The translations under genes were made by a program, and so were the position numbers. A model generated the notes under the pieces. It saw only the letters and a list, made by a program, of their open reading frames with translations. It was not told the DNA's origin and searched no databases. Positions 56,258 through 64,000 of a stretch of 64,000 nt of DNA are shown one piece after another (position 1 is the stretch's first letter; the number at the start of each line of letters is the position of its first letter). This DNA is from Microcella alkalica (GTDB lineage Bacteria; Actinomycetota; Actinomycetes; Actinomycetales; Microbacteriaceae), in NCBI RefSeq assembly GCF_014595885.1, contig NZ_JABUKC010000002.1:248001-312000 (forward strand), given 5' to 3'.

Positions 56258-57184
56258 ATGACCGCAGTCGATCGTCTGCGCCGCACGATCCGAGCGCGCG
56301 GCGCCCGACTCGCGGGCGCGGCGCGCGGCGAGGGCGGCGCAGAGCGCAGCAGCGACCGCGCCCACCGCCTCGACGATCCGCGGCGCGAGCTGCGGCCGTC
56401 GGTGCGCGCCGTCGACCTCTCGGTGCGCTACCGCGGCGGCGAGGGTCACGCGGCCGCCGACGCCCTGACGGGCATCACCTTCGACATCGCCCCTGGCGAG
56501 ACCCTCGCCGTGATCGGCGAAGCCGGCAGCGGCAAGAGCACGCTCGCGACCGTGCTCGCGGGCCTCACCTCGCGCACCGTGCCCCGCGGGCCGGAGATCA
56601 CCGGCGGCTCGCTCGAGGTGCTCGGCGTCGACGTGCGCCACGTCGACCGGCACGGCGACGACCAGCTCGAGCTGCGCGTCGGCCACGTGCCGCAGGATGC
56701 CTCGGCCGTGCTCGACCCGCACCTCACGGCGGGCGAGAACGTGGCGCTGCCGCTGTTCCAGCGCAACCCGAAGCTCGCCAAGAAGGTCGCCGGCGGCATC
56801 GTGGCGGAGGCGATCGACGCCATGCACCTGACGCTGGCCACGATCCCGATGTATCCGCACGAGCTCAGCCGTGGGCAGCGCCAGCGGCTCGCGATCGCGC
56901 GGGCGCTCGTGCTCGAGCCCGACCTGCTCGTCGCCGACGAGCCGACCTCGGGGGTGGATGCGACGCTGCGGTCGAGCATCCTCGATCACCTCGCCGAGGT
57001 CCAGCGTCGCCGTGGTTTCGCCGCCTTCATCGTCTCGAGCGAGATCGGCGAGATCCGGCGCCTGTCGCAGCGCCTCGCGGTGCTCCACCATGGGAGCATC
57101 GTGGGCATGGGCGGCATCGACGAGGTGCTCGGCGCGCCGACCCACCCCTACGTCGAACGACTCGCGGCGCTGTCGCGCGGCTGA
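56258..57184 (+). CDS. ABC transporter ATP-binding protein (oligopeptide/nickel type), orphan
   Basis: 308 residues. Walker A GEAGSGKST at 87-95, a Q-loop, ABC signature ELSRGQRQRLAIA near 206 and Walker B LLVADEPTSG near 225. The layout is like DppD/DppF/OppD. There is no permease or substrate-binding gene nearby, so its partner is elsewhere or it has another role. A basic N-terminal tail of about 50 residues precedes the fold. Confidence 0.88.
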   Translation: MTAVDRLRRTIRARGARLAGAARGEGGAERSSDRAHRLDDPRRELRPSVRAVDLSVRYRGGEGHAAADALTGITFDIAPGETLAVIGEAGSGKSTLATVLAGLTSRTVPRGPEITGGSLEVLGVDVRHVDRHGDDQLELRVGHVPQDASAVLDPHLTAGENVALPLFQRNPKLAKKVAGGIVAEAIDAMHLTLATIPMYPHELSRGQRQRLAIARALVLEPDLLVADEPTSGVDATLRSSILDHLAEVQRRRGFAAFIVSSEIGEIRRLSQRLAVLHHGSIVGMGGIDEVLGAPTHPYVERLAALSRG

Positions 57185-57226
57185 ACCCCGCGCGAGCCGG
57201 CGCCGAGCATCCCCGGAGGTCCTCGC

Positions 57227-58285
57227 GTGTCCCACGCCGCCCACATCCCGCCGCGCACGATGGTGCCGGAGCGCCCCGCCCCGCTCGACGCACCCGCGCA
57301 GCATTGCGATCCGCTCGCCGGTCGCAGCGCCGAGCCGCCGAGCGGCCGCCGACCGGAGCCCGGGCCCCTCGCGGTGCTGCCGCGCCCGACGGCGCTCTTC
57401 GTCGAGGCCGCGCTCGCGGGCGGCGCCACGGTCGGCGAGCTCTCCGATGCCACGCGCGGCCTCATCTGGCTCAGCGAGCAGCGCGCCGACGAGCTCGCCG
57501 AGGTGCTCGAGCGGCACCCGGGCATCGGCTGGGTGCAGCTGCCGTGGGCGGGCGTCGACGGCTTCGCGAGCATCCTGCCCCGCTACGCCGACGGCACCGG
57601 GCCGCTCTTCACGAGCGCGAAGGGCGCGTACTCCGAGCCGGTCGCCGAGCACGCCGTCGCCCTCCTGCACGCCGTGCTGCGCGAGCTCGCGCCGAAGGCT
57701 CGCGCGGCCCGCTGGGCGCCCGTGCGCACGGGGCTGTCGCTCTACGGTCGGCACATCGTGATCGTCGGCGCGGGCGGCATCGCGGCGGAGATCATCCGCC
57801 TGCTGCAGCCCTGGCGCGTGCGCATCACCGTCGTGCGGCGCTCGACCGGCGAGGTCGGCGGCGCCGACCGCACGGTGACGGTCGACCGGCTGCACGAGGT
57901 GCTGCCCGGGGCCGACGGGCTCATCCTCGCCGCCGCCGCGACGACCGAGACCCGCCGACTCATCGGCGCGCGAGAGCTCGCCCTGCTGCCGGAGCACGCC
58001 GCGCTCGTCAACATCGCCCGCGGCGCCCTCATCGACACGGATGCCCTCGCCGAGGCCCTGCGCGAGAAGCGCCTGCTCGGCGCGGGCCTCGACGTGACCG
58101 ACCCGGAGCCGCTCGGCGACGACCACCCGCTCTGGCGCGAGCCGCGCTGCATCATCACCTCGCACTCGGCCGACACCCCGGAGATGACCGCGCCGCTGCT
58201 CGCCGGCCGCATCACCGAGAACGTCCGCGGCTTCCTCGGCGACGGACGGTTCGTGGGCATCGTGGACCCCGGCGCGGGGTACTGA
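57227..58285 (+). CDS. D-isomer-specific 2-hydroxyacid dehydrogenase family protein
   Basis: 352 residues. The NAD site is VIVGAGGIAAEIIRLLQPW (about 181-199). Catalytic residues appear in LVNIARGALIDTDAL (Arg) and TDPEPLGDDHPLW (Glu). The usual final His is in CIITSHSADT. The first about 50 residues are a disordered Pro/Ala extension. Strong GGAGGT ribosome site before GTG. Substrate unknown (possibly phosphoglycerate-like or glyoxylate). Confidence 0.87.
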   Translation: MSHAAHIPPRTMVPERPAPLDAPAQHCDPLAGRSAEPPSGRRPEPGPLAVLPRPTALFVEAALAGGATVGELSDATRGLIWLSEQRADELAEVLERHPGIGWVQLPWAGVDGFASILPRYADGTGPLFTSAKGAYSEPVAEHAVALLHAVLRELAPKARAARWAPVRTGLSLYGRHIVIVGAGGIAAEIIRLLQPWRVRITVVRRSTGEVGGADRTVTVDRLHEVLPGADGLILAAAATTETRRLIGARELALLPEHAALVNIARGALIDTDALAEALREKRLLGAGLDVTDPEPLGDDHPLWREPRCIITSHSADTPEMTAPLLAGRITENVRGFLGDGRFVGIVDPGAGY

Positions 58286-58356
58286 GCGGCCTTCGTCGGT
58301 CGCGCTCGCGGCCCTCCGCGCGGCCCGCGCGTGCGCATCCGGTCTCGGAGTTCTGG

Positions 58357-58362
58357 TAACGT
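58357..58362 (+). promoter_or_regulatory. tRNA-Asn -10 box (TAACGT)
   Basis: TAACGT lies about 22 bases before the mature tRNA 5' end, a normal distance for a tRNA precursor. Confidence 0.5.
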
Positions 58363-58383
58363 GTTCCTCGCTGTTCGCAGCGA

Positions 58384-58459
58384 TCCTCGATAGCTCAATT
58401 GGCAGAGCAGCCGGCTGTTAACCGGCAGGTTCTTGGTTCGAGTCCAAGTCGGGGAGCCA
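58384..58459 (+). tRNA. tRNA-Asn (GTT)
   Basis: A 76-base cloverleaf with encoded CCA. The acceptor stem TCCTCGA/TCGGGGA (one T-G pair), the D arm with GCTCAATTGGCAGAGC, the anticodon loop CTGTTAA (anticodon GTT at 58417-58419) and the T arm with TTCGAGT are all present. Discriminator base G. Confidence 0.97.
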
Positions 58460-58541
58460 ACTCTCCATCTCGCACAGCGCCGGGCCGCAGGCCCGCGATG
58501 CGCGGTTCGCACGACGCCCCGGCGCGCGAGAGGATGACCCT

Positions 58542-59447
58542 GTGATCACCTGGCTGACCGAGAACGCCGCCGACATCGTGCTGGCCGCCGTGGCCGCCGT
58601 CGCCGCGCTCGTCGTCATCGCGATCGCGCTGCTCGTGGCGTGGCTGCGCGCCCGCGGGCGCGTCACCGGAGCGCACGCCGAGCGCGCCGCAGCGGAGCGC
58701 GCGCGGCTCGACTCGGAGGTCGCCCTCGCCGAGCAGACGAACCGGCTGCGCATCATCCGCGAGCTGCACGAGGTCGCCGCCCACTCGCTCTCTGTCGTCA
58801 TCAGCCAGGCCGACGGCGCTCGGTACGCCGCGCAGCGCGACCCCTCGGCGGCGGGCCGCAGCGCCGCCGTGATCGCCGAGACGACCCGATCGACGCTCGC
58901 CGACCTGCGCAGGGTGATGTCGCTCGTCGGCGAGGGCGAGTCGGGCAGCGCCCAGGGTGCGCGCCTCGACGCCGCGCACGAGCTCATCAGCGTCATGCGC
59001 GAGCAGGGGCTCGAGGTCGTCGTGGAGGAGTTCGGCGAGGCCTTCCCGCTCAAGCCGGGCGCCGAGATCGCGATCTACCGCATCCTGCAGGAGGCCCTCG
59101 CGAACGCCCTCGCCTACGGCGGCCCCGGCACCGAGACGCGCGTCACCCTGACCTGGACGGAGCAGGGCCTGCAGCTCAAGGTCGAGGACGACGGCATCCG
59201 CGCCCAGGCCCGCCGCAACGGCGACGACCCCGCGGCCGCCGCGGCGACCACGATCGACGACGACCTCGCCGCCCTCACCCGCACGGTCGACGGCCGGGGC
59301 ATCGCCGAGATGCGCTCCCGCGCCGAGCTGTACGGCGGCATCCTCACCGCGACGACGCAGGCCGGCGTCGGCTTCACCCTCTCCGTCGTCTTCCCGACCC
59401 TGCGGCACCACAACGGCGTGCACGGGGTCGACCTGCGGCGCTCGTGA
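58542..59447 (+). CDS. Orphan sensor histidine kinase (HisKA_3 type)
   Basis: 301 residues. One N-terminal membrane helix (about 11-35) and a coiled region lead to the HisKA_3 box RELHEVAAHSLSVVISQADGARY, phosphoacceptor H76. A HATPase_c domain follows (about 175-290; NALAYGGPG as the N box). Typical NarL-type kinases are next to a LuxR-like response regulator; none is nearby. It overlaps azlC by GTGA. Confidence 0.85.
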   Translation: MITWLTENAADIVLAAVAAVAALVVIAIALLVAWLRARGRVTGAHAERAAAERARLDSEVALAEQTNRLRIIRELHEVAAHSLSVVISQADGARYAAQRDPSAAGRSAAVIAETTRSTLADLRRVMSLVGEGESGSAQGARLDAAHELISVMREQGLEVVVEEFGEAFPLKPGAEIAIYRILQEALANALAYGGPGTETRVTLTWTEQGLQLKVEDDGIRAQARRNGDDPAAAAATTIDDDLAALTRTVDGRGIAEMRSRAELYGGILTATTQAGVGFTLSVVFPTLRHHNGVHGVDLRRS

Positions 59448-60208
59448 CCGGCCACGACGTCGAGGCGGCAGCGCGCCGCGAGGCGTGGCGGGCCTCCTGG
59501 GCTGTGGGCCTCGCGGTCGCCGCGTACGGCGTCTCCTTCGGCGCCCTCGCGGTCGCCTCGGGCCTCGACGTGTGGCAGGCCTGCGTGCTGAGCGCCGTCA
59601 TGTTCTCCGGCGGGTCGCAGTTCGCCCTCATCGGCGTGCTCGCCGCGGGCGGCACCGCGTCCGGTCCGGCGGCGATCGCCGGCGCGACCTTGCTCGGGCT
59701 GCGCAACGGCCTGTACGCCGTGCGCGTCTCACCGATCGTCGGCCCCGGCTTCGCCAAGCGCCTGCTCGCCGGGCACCTCACCATCGACGAGTCGACGGCG
59801 GTCGCGACGGCGCAGCCGACCCTCGCGAGCCAGCGCATCGGGTTCTGGGCGACCGGCACCATCATCTGGGTCGGCTGGAACCTCATGACGCTCGTCGGCG
59901 CGCTGCTGGGCGACCTGCTCGGCGACGTGAGCGCTTTCGGGCTGGATGCGGCCGCCGCGGCGGCCTTCCTCGGTCTCGTGTGGCCGCGGCTGCGGGCCCT
60001 GCAGCCCGTCGTCGTCGCGGTCGGAGCCGCCGTCGTCACCGCCGCGGTCATCCCCGTGCTGCCGCCCGGGCTGCCGGTGCTCGTGGCCGCGCTCGTCGGC
60101 GTGCTCGTCGGCGTGCCCGACCTGCTCGGCCGACGAGACGCCGAGCCGCACCTCGCGCACCACGACGACGTGCCGCCGGCGCCCGACTCGGGGGAGTCGG
60201 AGCGATGA
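59444..60208 (+). CDS. AzlC family permease (branched-chain amino acid export)
   Basis: 254 residues with about seven to eight membrane helices. AVAAYGVSFGALAVASGLDVWQACVLSAVMFSGGSQFA is the AzlC signature. With the next gene it forms the two-component LIV-E exporter class. GTG start overlaps the histidine kinase gene; ATGA overlap with azlD. The acidic and histidine-rich tail is cytoplasmic. Confidence 0.9.
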   Translation: MTGHDVEAAARREAWRASWAVGLAVAAYGVSFGALAVASGLDVWQACVLSAVMFSGGSQFALIGVLAAGGTASGPAAIAGATLLGLRNGLYAVRVSPIVGPGFAKRLLAGHLTIDESTAVATAQPTLASQRIGFWATGTIIWVGWNLMTLVGALLGDLLGDVSAFGLDAAAAAAFLGLVWPRLRALQPVVVAVGAAVVTAAVIPVLPPGLPVLVAALVGVLVGVPDLLGRRDAEPHLAHHDDVPPAPDSGESER

Positions 60209-60519
60209 CCGTCTGGCAGATCATCCTGCTCGCCTCGATCGCCGTGCTCGCGATCAAGCTGGCCGGCTACCTCGTGCCCGAGCGCGTGCTGCAGACGCCG
60301 ACGGCGGCGCGCACCGCGAACCTCGTGACGGTCGCGCTGCTCTCGGCGCTCATCGTGGTGCAGACGATCGGCGCGGGCCAGGGCATCCTCATCGATGCTC
60401 GACTGCCGGCCGTCGTCGTGGCCGCGGGCCTCTTCGCGATCCGCACGCCGTTCATCGTGGTCATCATCGCCGCCGCGGGTGTCGCCGCGGCGCTGCGCGC
60501 GCTCGGCTGGGCGGCCTGA
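60205..60519 (+). CDS. AzlD domain-containing small permease subunit
   Basis: 104 residues with three to four membrane helices, the small partner of AzlC. IKLAGYLVPERVL and ARLPAVVVAAGLFAIRTPFIVVII are typical. It is translationally coupled to azlC. Likely function is export of branched-chain amino acids. Confidence 0.9.
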   Translation: MTVWQIILLASIAVLAIKLAGYLVPERVLQTPTAARTANLVTVALLSALIVVQTIGAGQGILIDARLPAVVVAAGLFAIRTPFIVVIIAAAGVAAALRALGWAA

Positions 60520-60567
60520 GGCCCGAACCGTCGGCGGATGCCCGGGGCGGCGCCGCCGTCTCCCGCG

Positions 60568-61134
60568 TCAGTCCTCGAGGTGGTCGCGCCCCGGCAGCCA
60601 CGACTGCCCGGGGCCGCCCCACGAGTTGCGCTTGACGGCCTTGAGCGCCGCCTTGCCGTACGGGTGGGCCAGGCGGTCGACGTAGAGCACGCCCTCAAGG
60701 TGGTCGAACTCGTGCTGGAAGATGCGCGCCAGCCAGCCGTGCGCGTCGATCTCGTAGGCCTCGCCGTCGAGGTCGGTCGCCCGCAGCAGAGCGCGGTCGG
60801 CGCGCCGCAGCGGGAAGCGCTCACCCGGCACCGAGAGGCAGCCCTCGGCTTCGGCGTCCTCGTCGAGCTCGTCGAGGGCGAGCGGGCTGATGAGCAACTC
60901 GGGGTTGATCGCGACGCCGCGCCAGTGCACATCGTCCTCGTCCGTCCAGTCGTAGACGAACACGCGCGCGTCGACGCCGACCTGCGGCGCGGCGAGCCCG
61001 ACACCCGGGGCGGCGGCCATGGTCTCGAACATGTCGGCCACGAGCGCGCGCAGCGCGTCGTCGACGCGCTCGACGGGCGCCGCGGGGGAGTGGAGCACCG
61101 GCTCGCCGGTGATGCGGATCGGGAGCACGGCCAT
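60568..61134 (-). CDS. def: Peptide deformylase
   Basis: 188 residues. The three catalytic motifs are GVGLAAPQ, EGCLSVPG and the zinc site QHEFDHLEG. It removes the N-formyl group from new proteins. ATG at 61134; divergent from the DMT gene over 40 bases. Confidence 0.95.
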   Translation of the reverse strand: MAVLPIRITGEPVLHSPAAPVERVDDALRALVADMFETMAAAPGVGLAAPQVGVDARVFVYDWTDEDDVHWRGVAINPELLISPLALDELDEDAEAEGCLSVPGERFPLRRADRALLRATDLDGEAYEIDAHGWLARIFQHEFDHLEGVLYVDRLAHPYGKAALKAVKRNSWGGPGQSWLPGRDHLED

Positions 61135-61153
61135 TCGTCCAGGATATCGACCG

Positions 61154-61168
61154 ACCGATCGGTACAGT
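61154..61168. promoter_or_regulatory. Palindrome and -10 box between def and the DMT gene
   Basis: The perfect 10-bp palindrome ACCGATCGGT (61154-61163) abuts TACAGT (61163-61168), a -10 box ending six bases before the GTG at 61175. The palindrome could be a repressor site; no regulator gene is adjacent. Confidence 0.45.
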
Positions 61169-61174
61169 GTCCGG

Positions 61175-62095
61175 GTGCTTCCCCCCGAGCTGAACGTGCT
61201 GACGGATGAGCTCATCCGCAGTCCGTTCCTCGGCATCGGCATCCCGCTCGCACTCATCGGCGCCGTATTCCTCTCCCTCGGCGCCCAGTTCCAGCATCGG
61301 GGCGTCGCGAAGGTCGAGGCGCACCTCGGCGACGGCAGCAGGGCGGGCCTGAGCCCTCGCCAGCTGCTGCACCTGCTGCGCAGGCCCTCCTGGCTGCTGG
61401 GCACCGTCATGCTCGGGCTCGCGATCGTCTTCCAGCTCACGAGCCTCGGCTTCGCGCCGCTCATCGTCGTGCAGCCGATCGGCGTCGTCGCGCTCGTCAT
61501 CACGGCGATCCTCAACGCTCGGCTGTCGGGCATCCGACTCGACCGGAAGGCGATCGGCGCGATCGCGATGAGCGTCGGCGGCGTCGGCACCTTCGTCGTG
61601 GTCGCCGCCACGTTCGCCGTCGAGCAGCGCATCGACGAGCGCCAGCTGCTCACCGTGCTCGGCATCCTCGGCATCGTGACCGCGGCCTTCGGGCTGCTCT
61701 TCGCGCTGCGACGCCGCAGCGCGGGTGCCATGTTCTACATCGCCGGTGCCGGCGTGCTTTACGGCTTCGTCGCCACGCTCGCGAAGGTCGTCATCAACCG
61801 CATCGTCAACGGCAACTTCGAGTGGCTCACCGTCGTCGCGATCGTCGCGCTGCTCGCGAGCGCCGCGCTCGGCGGCTACTTCGTGCAGACGGCCTACTCG
61901 GTCGGCTCGCCCGACCTCGTCATCGCCGGGCTCACCGTCATCGATCCGCTCATCGCGGTGCTCATCGGCGTCGTCGTGCTGGGGGAGGCGACGCTCATCC
62001 CGCTGCCCGCCGCGACCATCTCCGTGGCGGCCGGCGCGATCGCGATCGTGGGCGTCATCCGGCTCGCCAAGCACCATCCCCAGACGCACCGCTGA
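61175..62095 (+). CDS. DMT superfamily-like transporter (nine or ten helices)
   Basis: 306 residues, with about nine to ten membrane helices and the internal repeat of EamA/NIPA-like proteins. VVLGEATLIPLPAATISVAAGAIAIVGV is close to the conserved end of the second EamA half. Actinobacterial genomes carry this as a conserved uncharacterised DMT member; NIPA homologues carry magnesium. Leaderless GTG. Confidence 0.8.
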   Translation: MLPPELNVLTDELIRSPFLGIGIPLALIGAVFLSLGAQFQHRGVAKVEAHLGDGSRAGLSPRQLLHLLRRPSWLLGTVMLGLAIVFQLTSLGFAPLIVVQPIGVVALVITAILNARLSGIRLDRKAIGAIAMSVGGVGTFVVVAATFAVEQRIDERQLLTVLGILGIVTAAFGLLFALRRRSAGAMFYIAGAGVLYGFVATLAKVVINRIVNGNFEWLTVVAIVALLASAALGGYFVQTAYSVGSPDLVIAGLTVIDPLIAVLIGVVVLGEATLIPLPAATISVAAGAIAIVGVIRLAKHHPQTHR

Positions 62096-62102
62096 GGTAC
62101 CG

Positions 62103-62108
62103 TAGACT
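62103..62108 (+). promoter_or_regulatory. -10 box (TAGACT) of the glycosyltransferase gene
   Basis: TAGACT about 67 bases before the GTG at 62175. Pattern-based. Confidence 0.5.
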
Positions 62109-62174
62109 CCGCTGGTCTTCCCCCGACCGCGGCGCTCCGCGCGCCTGCCCCGAGACGCAAGGACCACTTCCACC

Positions 62175-63422
62175 GTGCCTGACGCCCCGCATGCCGACGC
62201 GGCGAGACCTCAGCCGATGCGCATCCTGATCGGTGCAGACACCTTCGCCCCCGACGTCAACGGAGCCGCCAAGTTCGCCGAGCGCCTCGCCGCAGGCCTC
62301 GTCGAGCGCGGCCACGAGGTGCACATCGTCGCACCCCGCCCGGAGGACGGGCCCAACGTCACGCGCACCGAGTACCACGAGGGTCAGCCGATGACGGTGC
62401 ACCGCCTCCGCTCGTGGAGGTGGAAGCCGCATCCGTGGCTGCGCTACGCGCTCCCGTGGCGCATCGAGCGCAACGCCGCGCGCATCCTCGACGAAGTGAA
62501 GCCCGACGTCGTGCACTTCCAGTCGCACATCGTCGTCGGTCGCGGGCTCGCGCGGCAGGCCGCCGCGCGCGGCATCCGCATCGTCGGCACCAACCACTTC
62601 ATGCCCGACAACGCGATGCAGTTCACGCCCTTCTTCGGCTCGCTGAAGGACGCCGCGATCCGCGGCATGTGGCGAGCGGCCGGCCGCACCTTCGGTCTCG
62701 CCGAATCGGTCACGACGCCGACCCGCAAGGCCGCCGACTACCTCGAGAAGTACACCGCGCTGCAGGGCGTGCACGCCATCAGCTGCGGCCTGCACATCGA
62801 CCACTACACGCCGAACCTCGCGCCGCGCACCGAGAACGTCGCGCTCTTCCTCGGCCGGGTCGAGGCCGAGAAGCACATCGACGAGTTGCTGCGCGCGGTC
62901 GCCCTCCTCGATCCCGCGCTCGACGTCAAGGTCGAGGTCATCGGCGACGGCGAGCAGCGTGGGGCGCTCGAGCGGCTCGCGCGCGACCTCGGCATCGCCG
63001 ACCGCGTGCACTTCGCCGGGTACGCGCCCGAGGAGTACCTGAAGCAGCAGCTCACCCGGGCATCCGTCTTCGCGATGCCGAGTCGCGCCGAGCTGCAGTC
63101 GATCGCCACGATGGAGGCGATGGCGTCGGGCCTGCCCGTCGTCGGGGCGAACGCCATGGCGCTGCCGCACCTCATCCACGACGGCGAGAACGGCTTCCTC
63201 TACGAGCCGGGCGACATCGAGGGCTTCGCCGCGCGCCTCGAGCGCGTCTTCACGATGCCGCACGACGAGCTGCTCGAGCTCAAACGCGAGAGCCTGCGCA
63301 TCGTCGCCGGGCACGACATCACCCGCACGCTCGAGACCTTCGAGGCGCTCTACCGCGGCGAGGAGGTCGACGACCCGGTGGTCGACGGCGTCGGCTCGAC
63401 GGCGCCCACGCCCGCACCCTGA
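62175..63422 (+). CDS. GT4 family glycosyltransferase (mannosyltransferase-like)
   Basis: 415 residues, GT-B fold. The N-terminal domain starts MRILIGADTFAPDVNGAAKFAERLA; the C-terminal nucleotide-sugar domain has FLGRVEAEKHIDELLRA and the E-x7-E motif in ELQSIATMEAMASGLPVV. The closest recognisable relatives transfer mannose from GDP-mannose to phosphatidylinositol or glycolipids. Exact acceptor unknown. Confidence 0.87.
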   Translation: MPDAPHADAARPQPMRILIGADTFAPDVNGAAKFAERLAAGLVERGHEVHIVAPRPEDGPNVTRTEYHEGQPMTVHRLRSWRWKPHPWLRYALPWRIERNAARILDEVKPDVVHFQSHIVVGRGLARQAAARGIRIVGTNHFMPDNAMQFTPFFGSLKDAAIRGMWRAAGRTFGLAESVTTPTRKAADYLEKYTALQGVHAISCGLHIDHYTPNLAPRTENVALFLGRVEAEKHIDELLRAVALLDPALDVKVEVIGDGEQRGALERLARDLGIADRVHFAGYAPEEYLKQQLTRASVFAMPSRAELQSIATMEAMASGLPVVGANAMALPHLIHDGENGFLYEPGDIEGFAARLERVFTMPHDELLELKRESLRIVAGHDITRTLETFEALYRGEEVDDPVVDGVGSTAPTPAP

Positions 63423-63475
63423 GCTGACGCGTCGCCGTCGCTCGGTAGAGTGGCGCACGGGCCCTCGCGGCCCAC

Positions 63476-63549
63476 GGGGCGGTAGCTCAGCTGGTCAGAG
63501 CAGCGGACTCATAATCCGTCGGTCACGGGTTCAAGTCCCGTCCGCCCTA
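63476..63549 (+). tRNA. tRNA-Met (CAT), elongator type
   Basis: A 74-base cloverleaf: acceptor GGGGCGG/CCGCCCT (one G-T pair), anticodon loop CTCATAA with CAT at 63510-63512, and T loop TTCAAGT. No CCA is encoded. It lacks the initiator features, and the overall sequence fits actinobacterial elongator tRNA-Met; tRNA-Ile2 (lysidine) is less likely but cannot be excluded. Confidence 0.92.
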
Positions 63550-63568
63550 CCGCATCGTCCCGGCGCGG

Positions 63569-63892
63569 TCAGTGCGCGTCGCTGACAAGCTTCAGGCCGA
63601 TGACGCACGCGACGATGCCGAGCACGAGCAGCAGCTTCACGACCGAGAGCGCCTCCGCACCGGTGAGCATCGCCCACACCACCGTGAGGCTCGCCCCGAT
63701 GCCGACCCACACGGCGTAGGCGGTGCCGGTCGGGATCTCGCGCATCGCCCACGCGAGCCCCGCCATGCTGGCGGCGAGCGCGACGACGAAGACGAGTGAC
63801 GGCCCGAGCCTGCTGAAGCCCTTCGACGCGCCGAGGGCGGTGGCCCACACGGCTTCCAGCACGCCCGAGGCGATGAGCACGATCCACGACAT
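63569..63892 (-). CDS. gdx: SMR family guanidinium exporter (Gdx/SugE type)
   Basis: 107 residues with four membrane helices. MSWIVLIASGVLEAVWATALGASKGFSRL has the conserved substrate-binding glutamate at E13. SugE/Gdx members export guanidinium with proton antiport. A guanidine-III aptamer is directly upstream, supporting guanidinium as substrate. ATG at 63892 with GGGAGGA six bases upstream. A second SMR partner gene, sometimes present, is not seen. Confidence 0.9.
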   Translation of the reverse strand: MSWIVLIASGVLEAVWATALGASKGFSRLGPSLVFVVALAASMAGLAWAMREIPTGTAYAVWVGIGASLTVVWAMLTGAEALSVVKLLLVLGIVACVIGLKLVSDAH

Positions 63893-63906
63893 GACGGTCC
63901 TCCCGT

Positions 63907-63947
63907 GGCCAGTCTTGTCGCGTGCCGGGTACTGAACCGTCGTCCGG
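63907..63947 (-). promoter_or_regulatory. Guanidine-III (ykkC-III) riboswitch aptamer
   Basis: On the minus strand the 41-base element has, in order, CCGGACGA (63947-63940), GTACCCGG (63932-63925) and ACAAGAC (63918-63912), all conserved in the guanidine-III aptamer as I recall the Thermobifida fusca example. CCGG pairs with CCGG, and TCAGT pairs with ACTGG across the segment ends to form the pseudoknot. The element ends two bases before the ribosome site of gdx, so control of translation initiation is likely. Confidence 0.87.
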
Positions 63948-64000
63948 GAGCCCGAGTGCCGTGCTCTGCCATCAGCCTGCCGCACGTTCGTGAGCACCGC

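Overview
The window is a stretch of chromosome from a very GC-rich actinobacterium. GC content looks like roughly 72-73 %. Gene content, gene order, GTG starts and leaderless promoters fit the family Microbacteriaceae; this assignment is inference. There is no transposase, integrase, phage gene, CRISPR array or rRNA. Genes are densely packed, with many ATGA/GTGA start-stop overlaps.

Layout. 1-4.7 kb: end of comEA, then comEC, holA and rpsT. 5.1-12.2 kb: an amidohydrolase behind a 7-copy 10-bp tandem repeat, lepA, a DUF1990 protein, a small membrane protein, ribF and an MFS carrier. 12.2-17.8 kb: a ROK kinase divergent from a deoxynucleoside operon (SorC/DeoR regulator, deoC, a catalytic aldehyde dehydrogenase and a cysteine-free dehydrogenase-like partner) that ends in a strong terminator. 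18-23.6 kb: panE, truB, small membrane proteins, a HAD phosphatase and hemW. 23.7-31.8 kb: a heat-shock/RNA-metabolism run (CIRCE-hrcA-dnaJ-rsmE-APH-like kinase-HIT-phoH-ybeY-CNNM/CBS-era). 31.8-38.4 kb: a lipoprotein protease, leuA with an attenuator leader, an NmrA-like protein, a SigJ-type sigma factor and a TRIC channel. 38.4-44.4 kb: a complete de novo NAD operon (nrtR-nadA-nadB-nadC-cysteine desulfurase). 44.4-50.3 kb: recO, uppS, glyS, a DUF559-like endonuclease, a DsbA-like protein plus a 38-aa ORF, and a YbaK deacylase. 50.4-58.3 kb: an oxidoreductase, dusB, dgt, dnaG, an orphan ABC ATPase and a hydroxyacid dehydrogenase. 58.4-64 kb: tRNA-Asn, an orphan histidine kinase, azlCD, def, a DMT-type membrane protein, a GT4 glycosyltransferase, tRNA-Met and a guanidinium exporter behind a guanidine-III riboswitch.

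The most unusual content is a dispersed 18-bp motif (GTCGACAAYTCAGGACKA). I count 33 copies, arranged in about 13 modules plus one lone copy. In every module forward copies precede reverse copies, so the copies converge. Modules sit mostly at gene ends but also inside coding sequence, where nadB carries copies in frame. Nearest-neighbour distances within modules fall almost only on multiples of about 11.25 bp (33/34, 44/45, 67/68, 78/79, 89-91, 101). This suggests helically phased DNA sites rather than RNA hairpins. I know of no description of this element.

Readable regulation includes a CIRCE operator at hrcA, a leucine-codon leader with alternative hairpins at leuA, palindromes at the deo and nad promoters, a guanidine-III aptamer, and a large set of leaderless starts. 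In several of these the upstream gene's TAG stop forms the first half of the -10 box.
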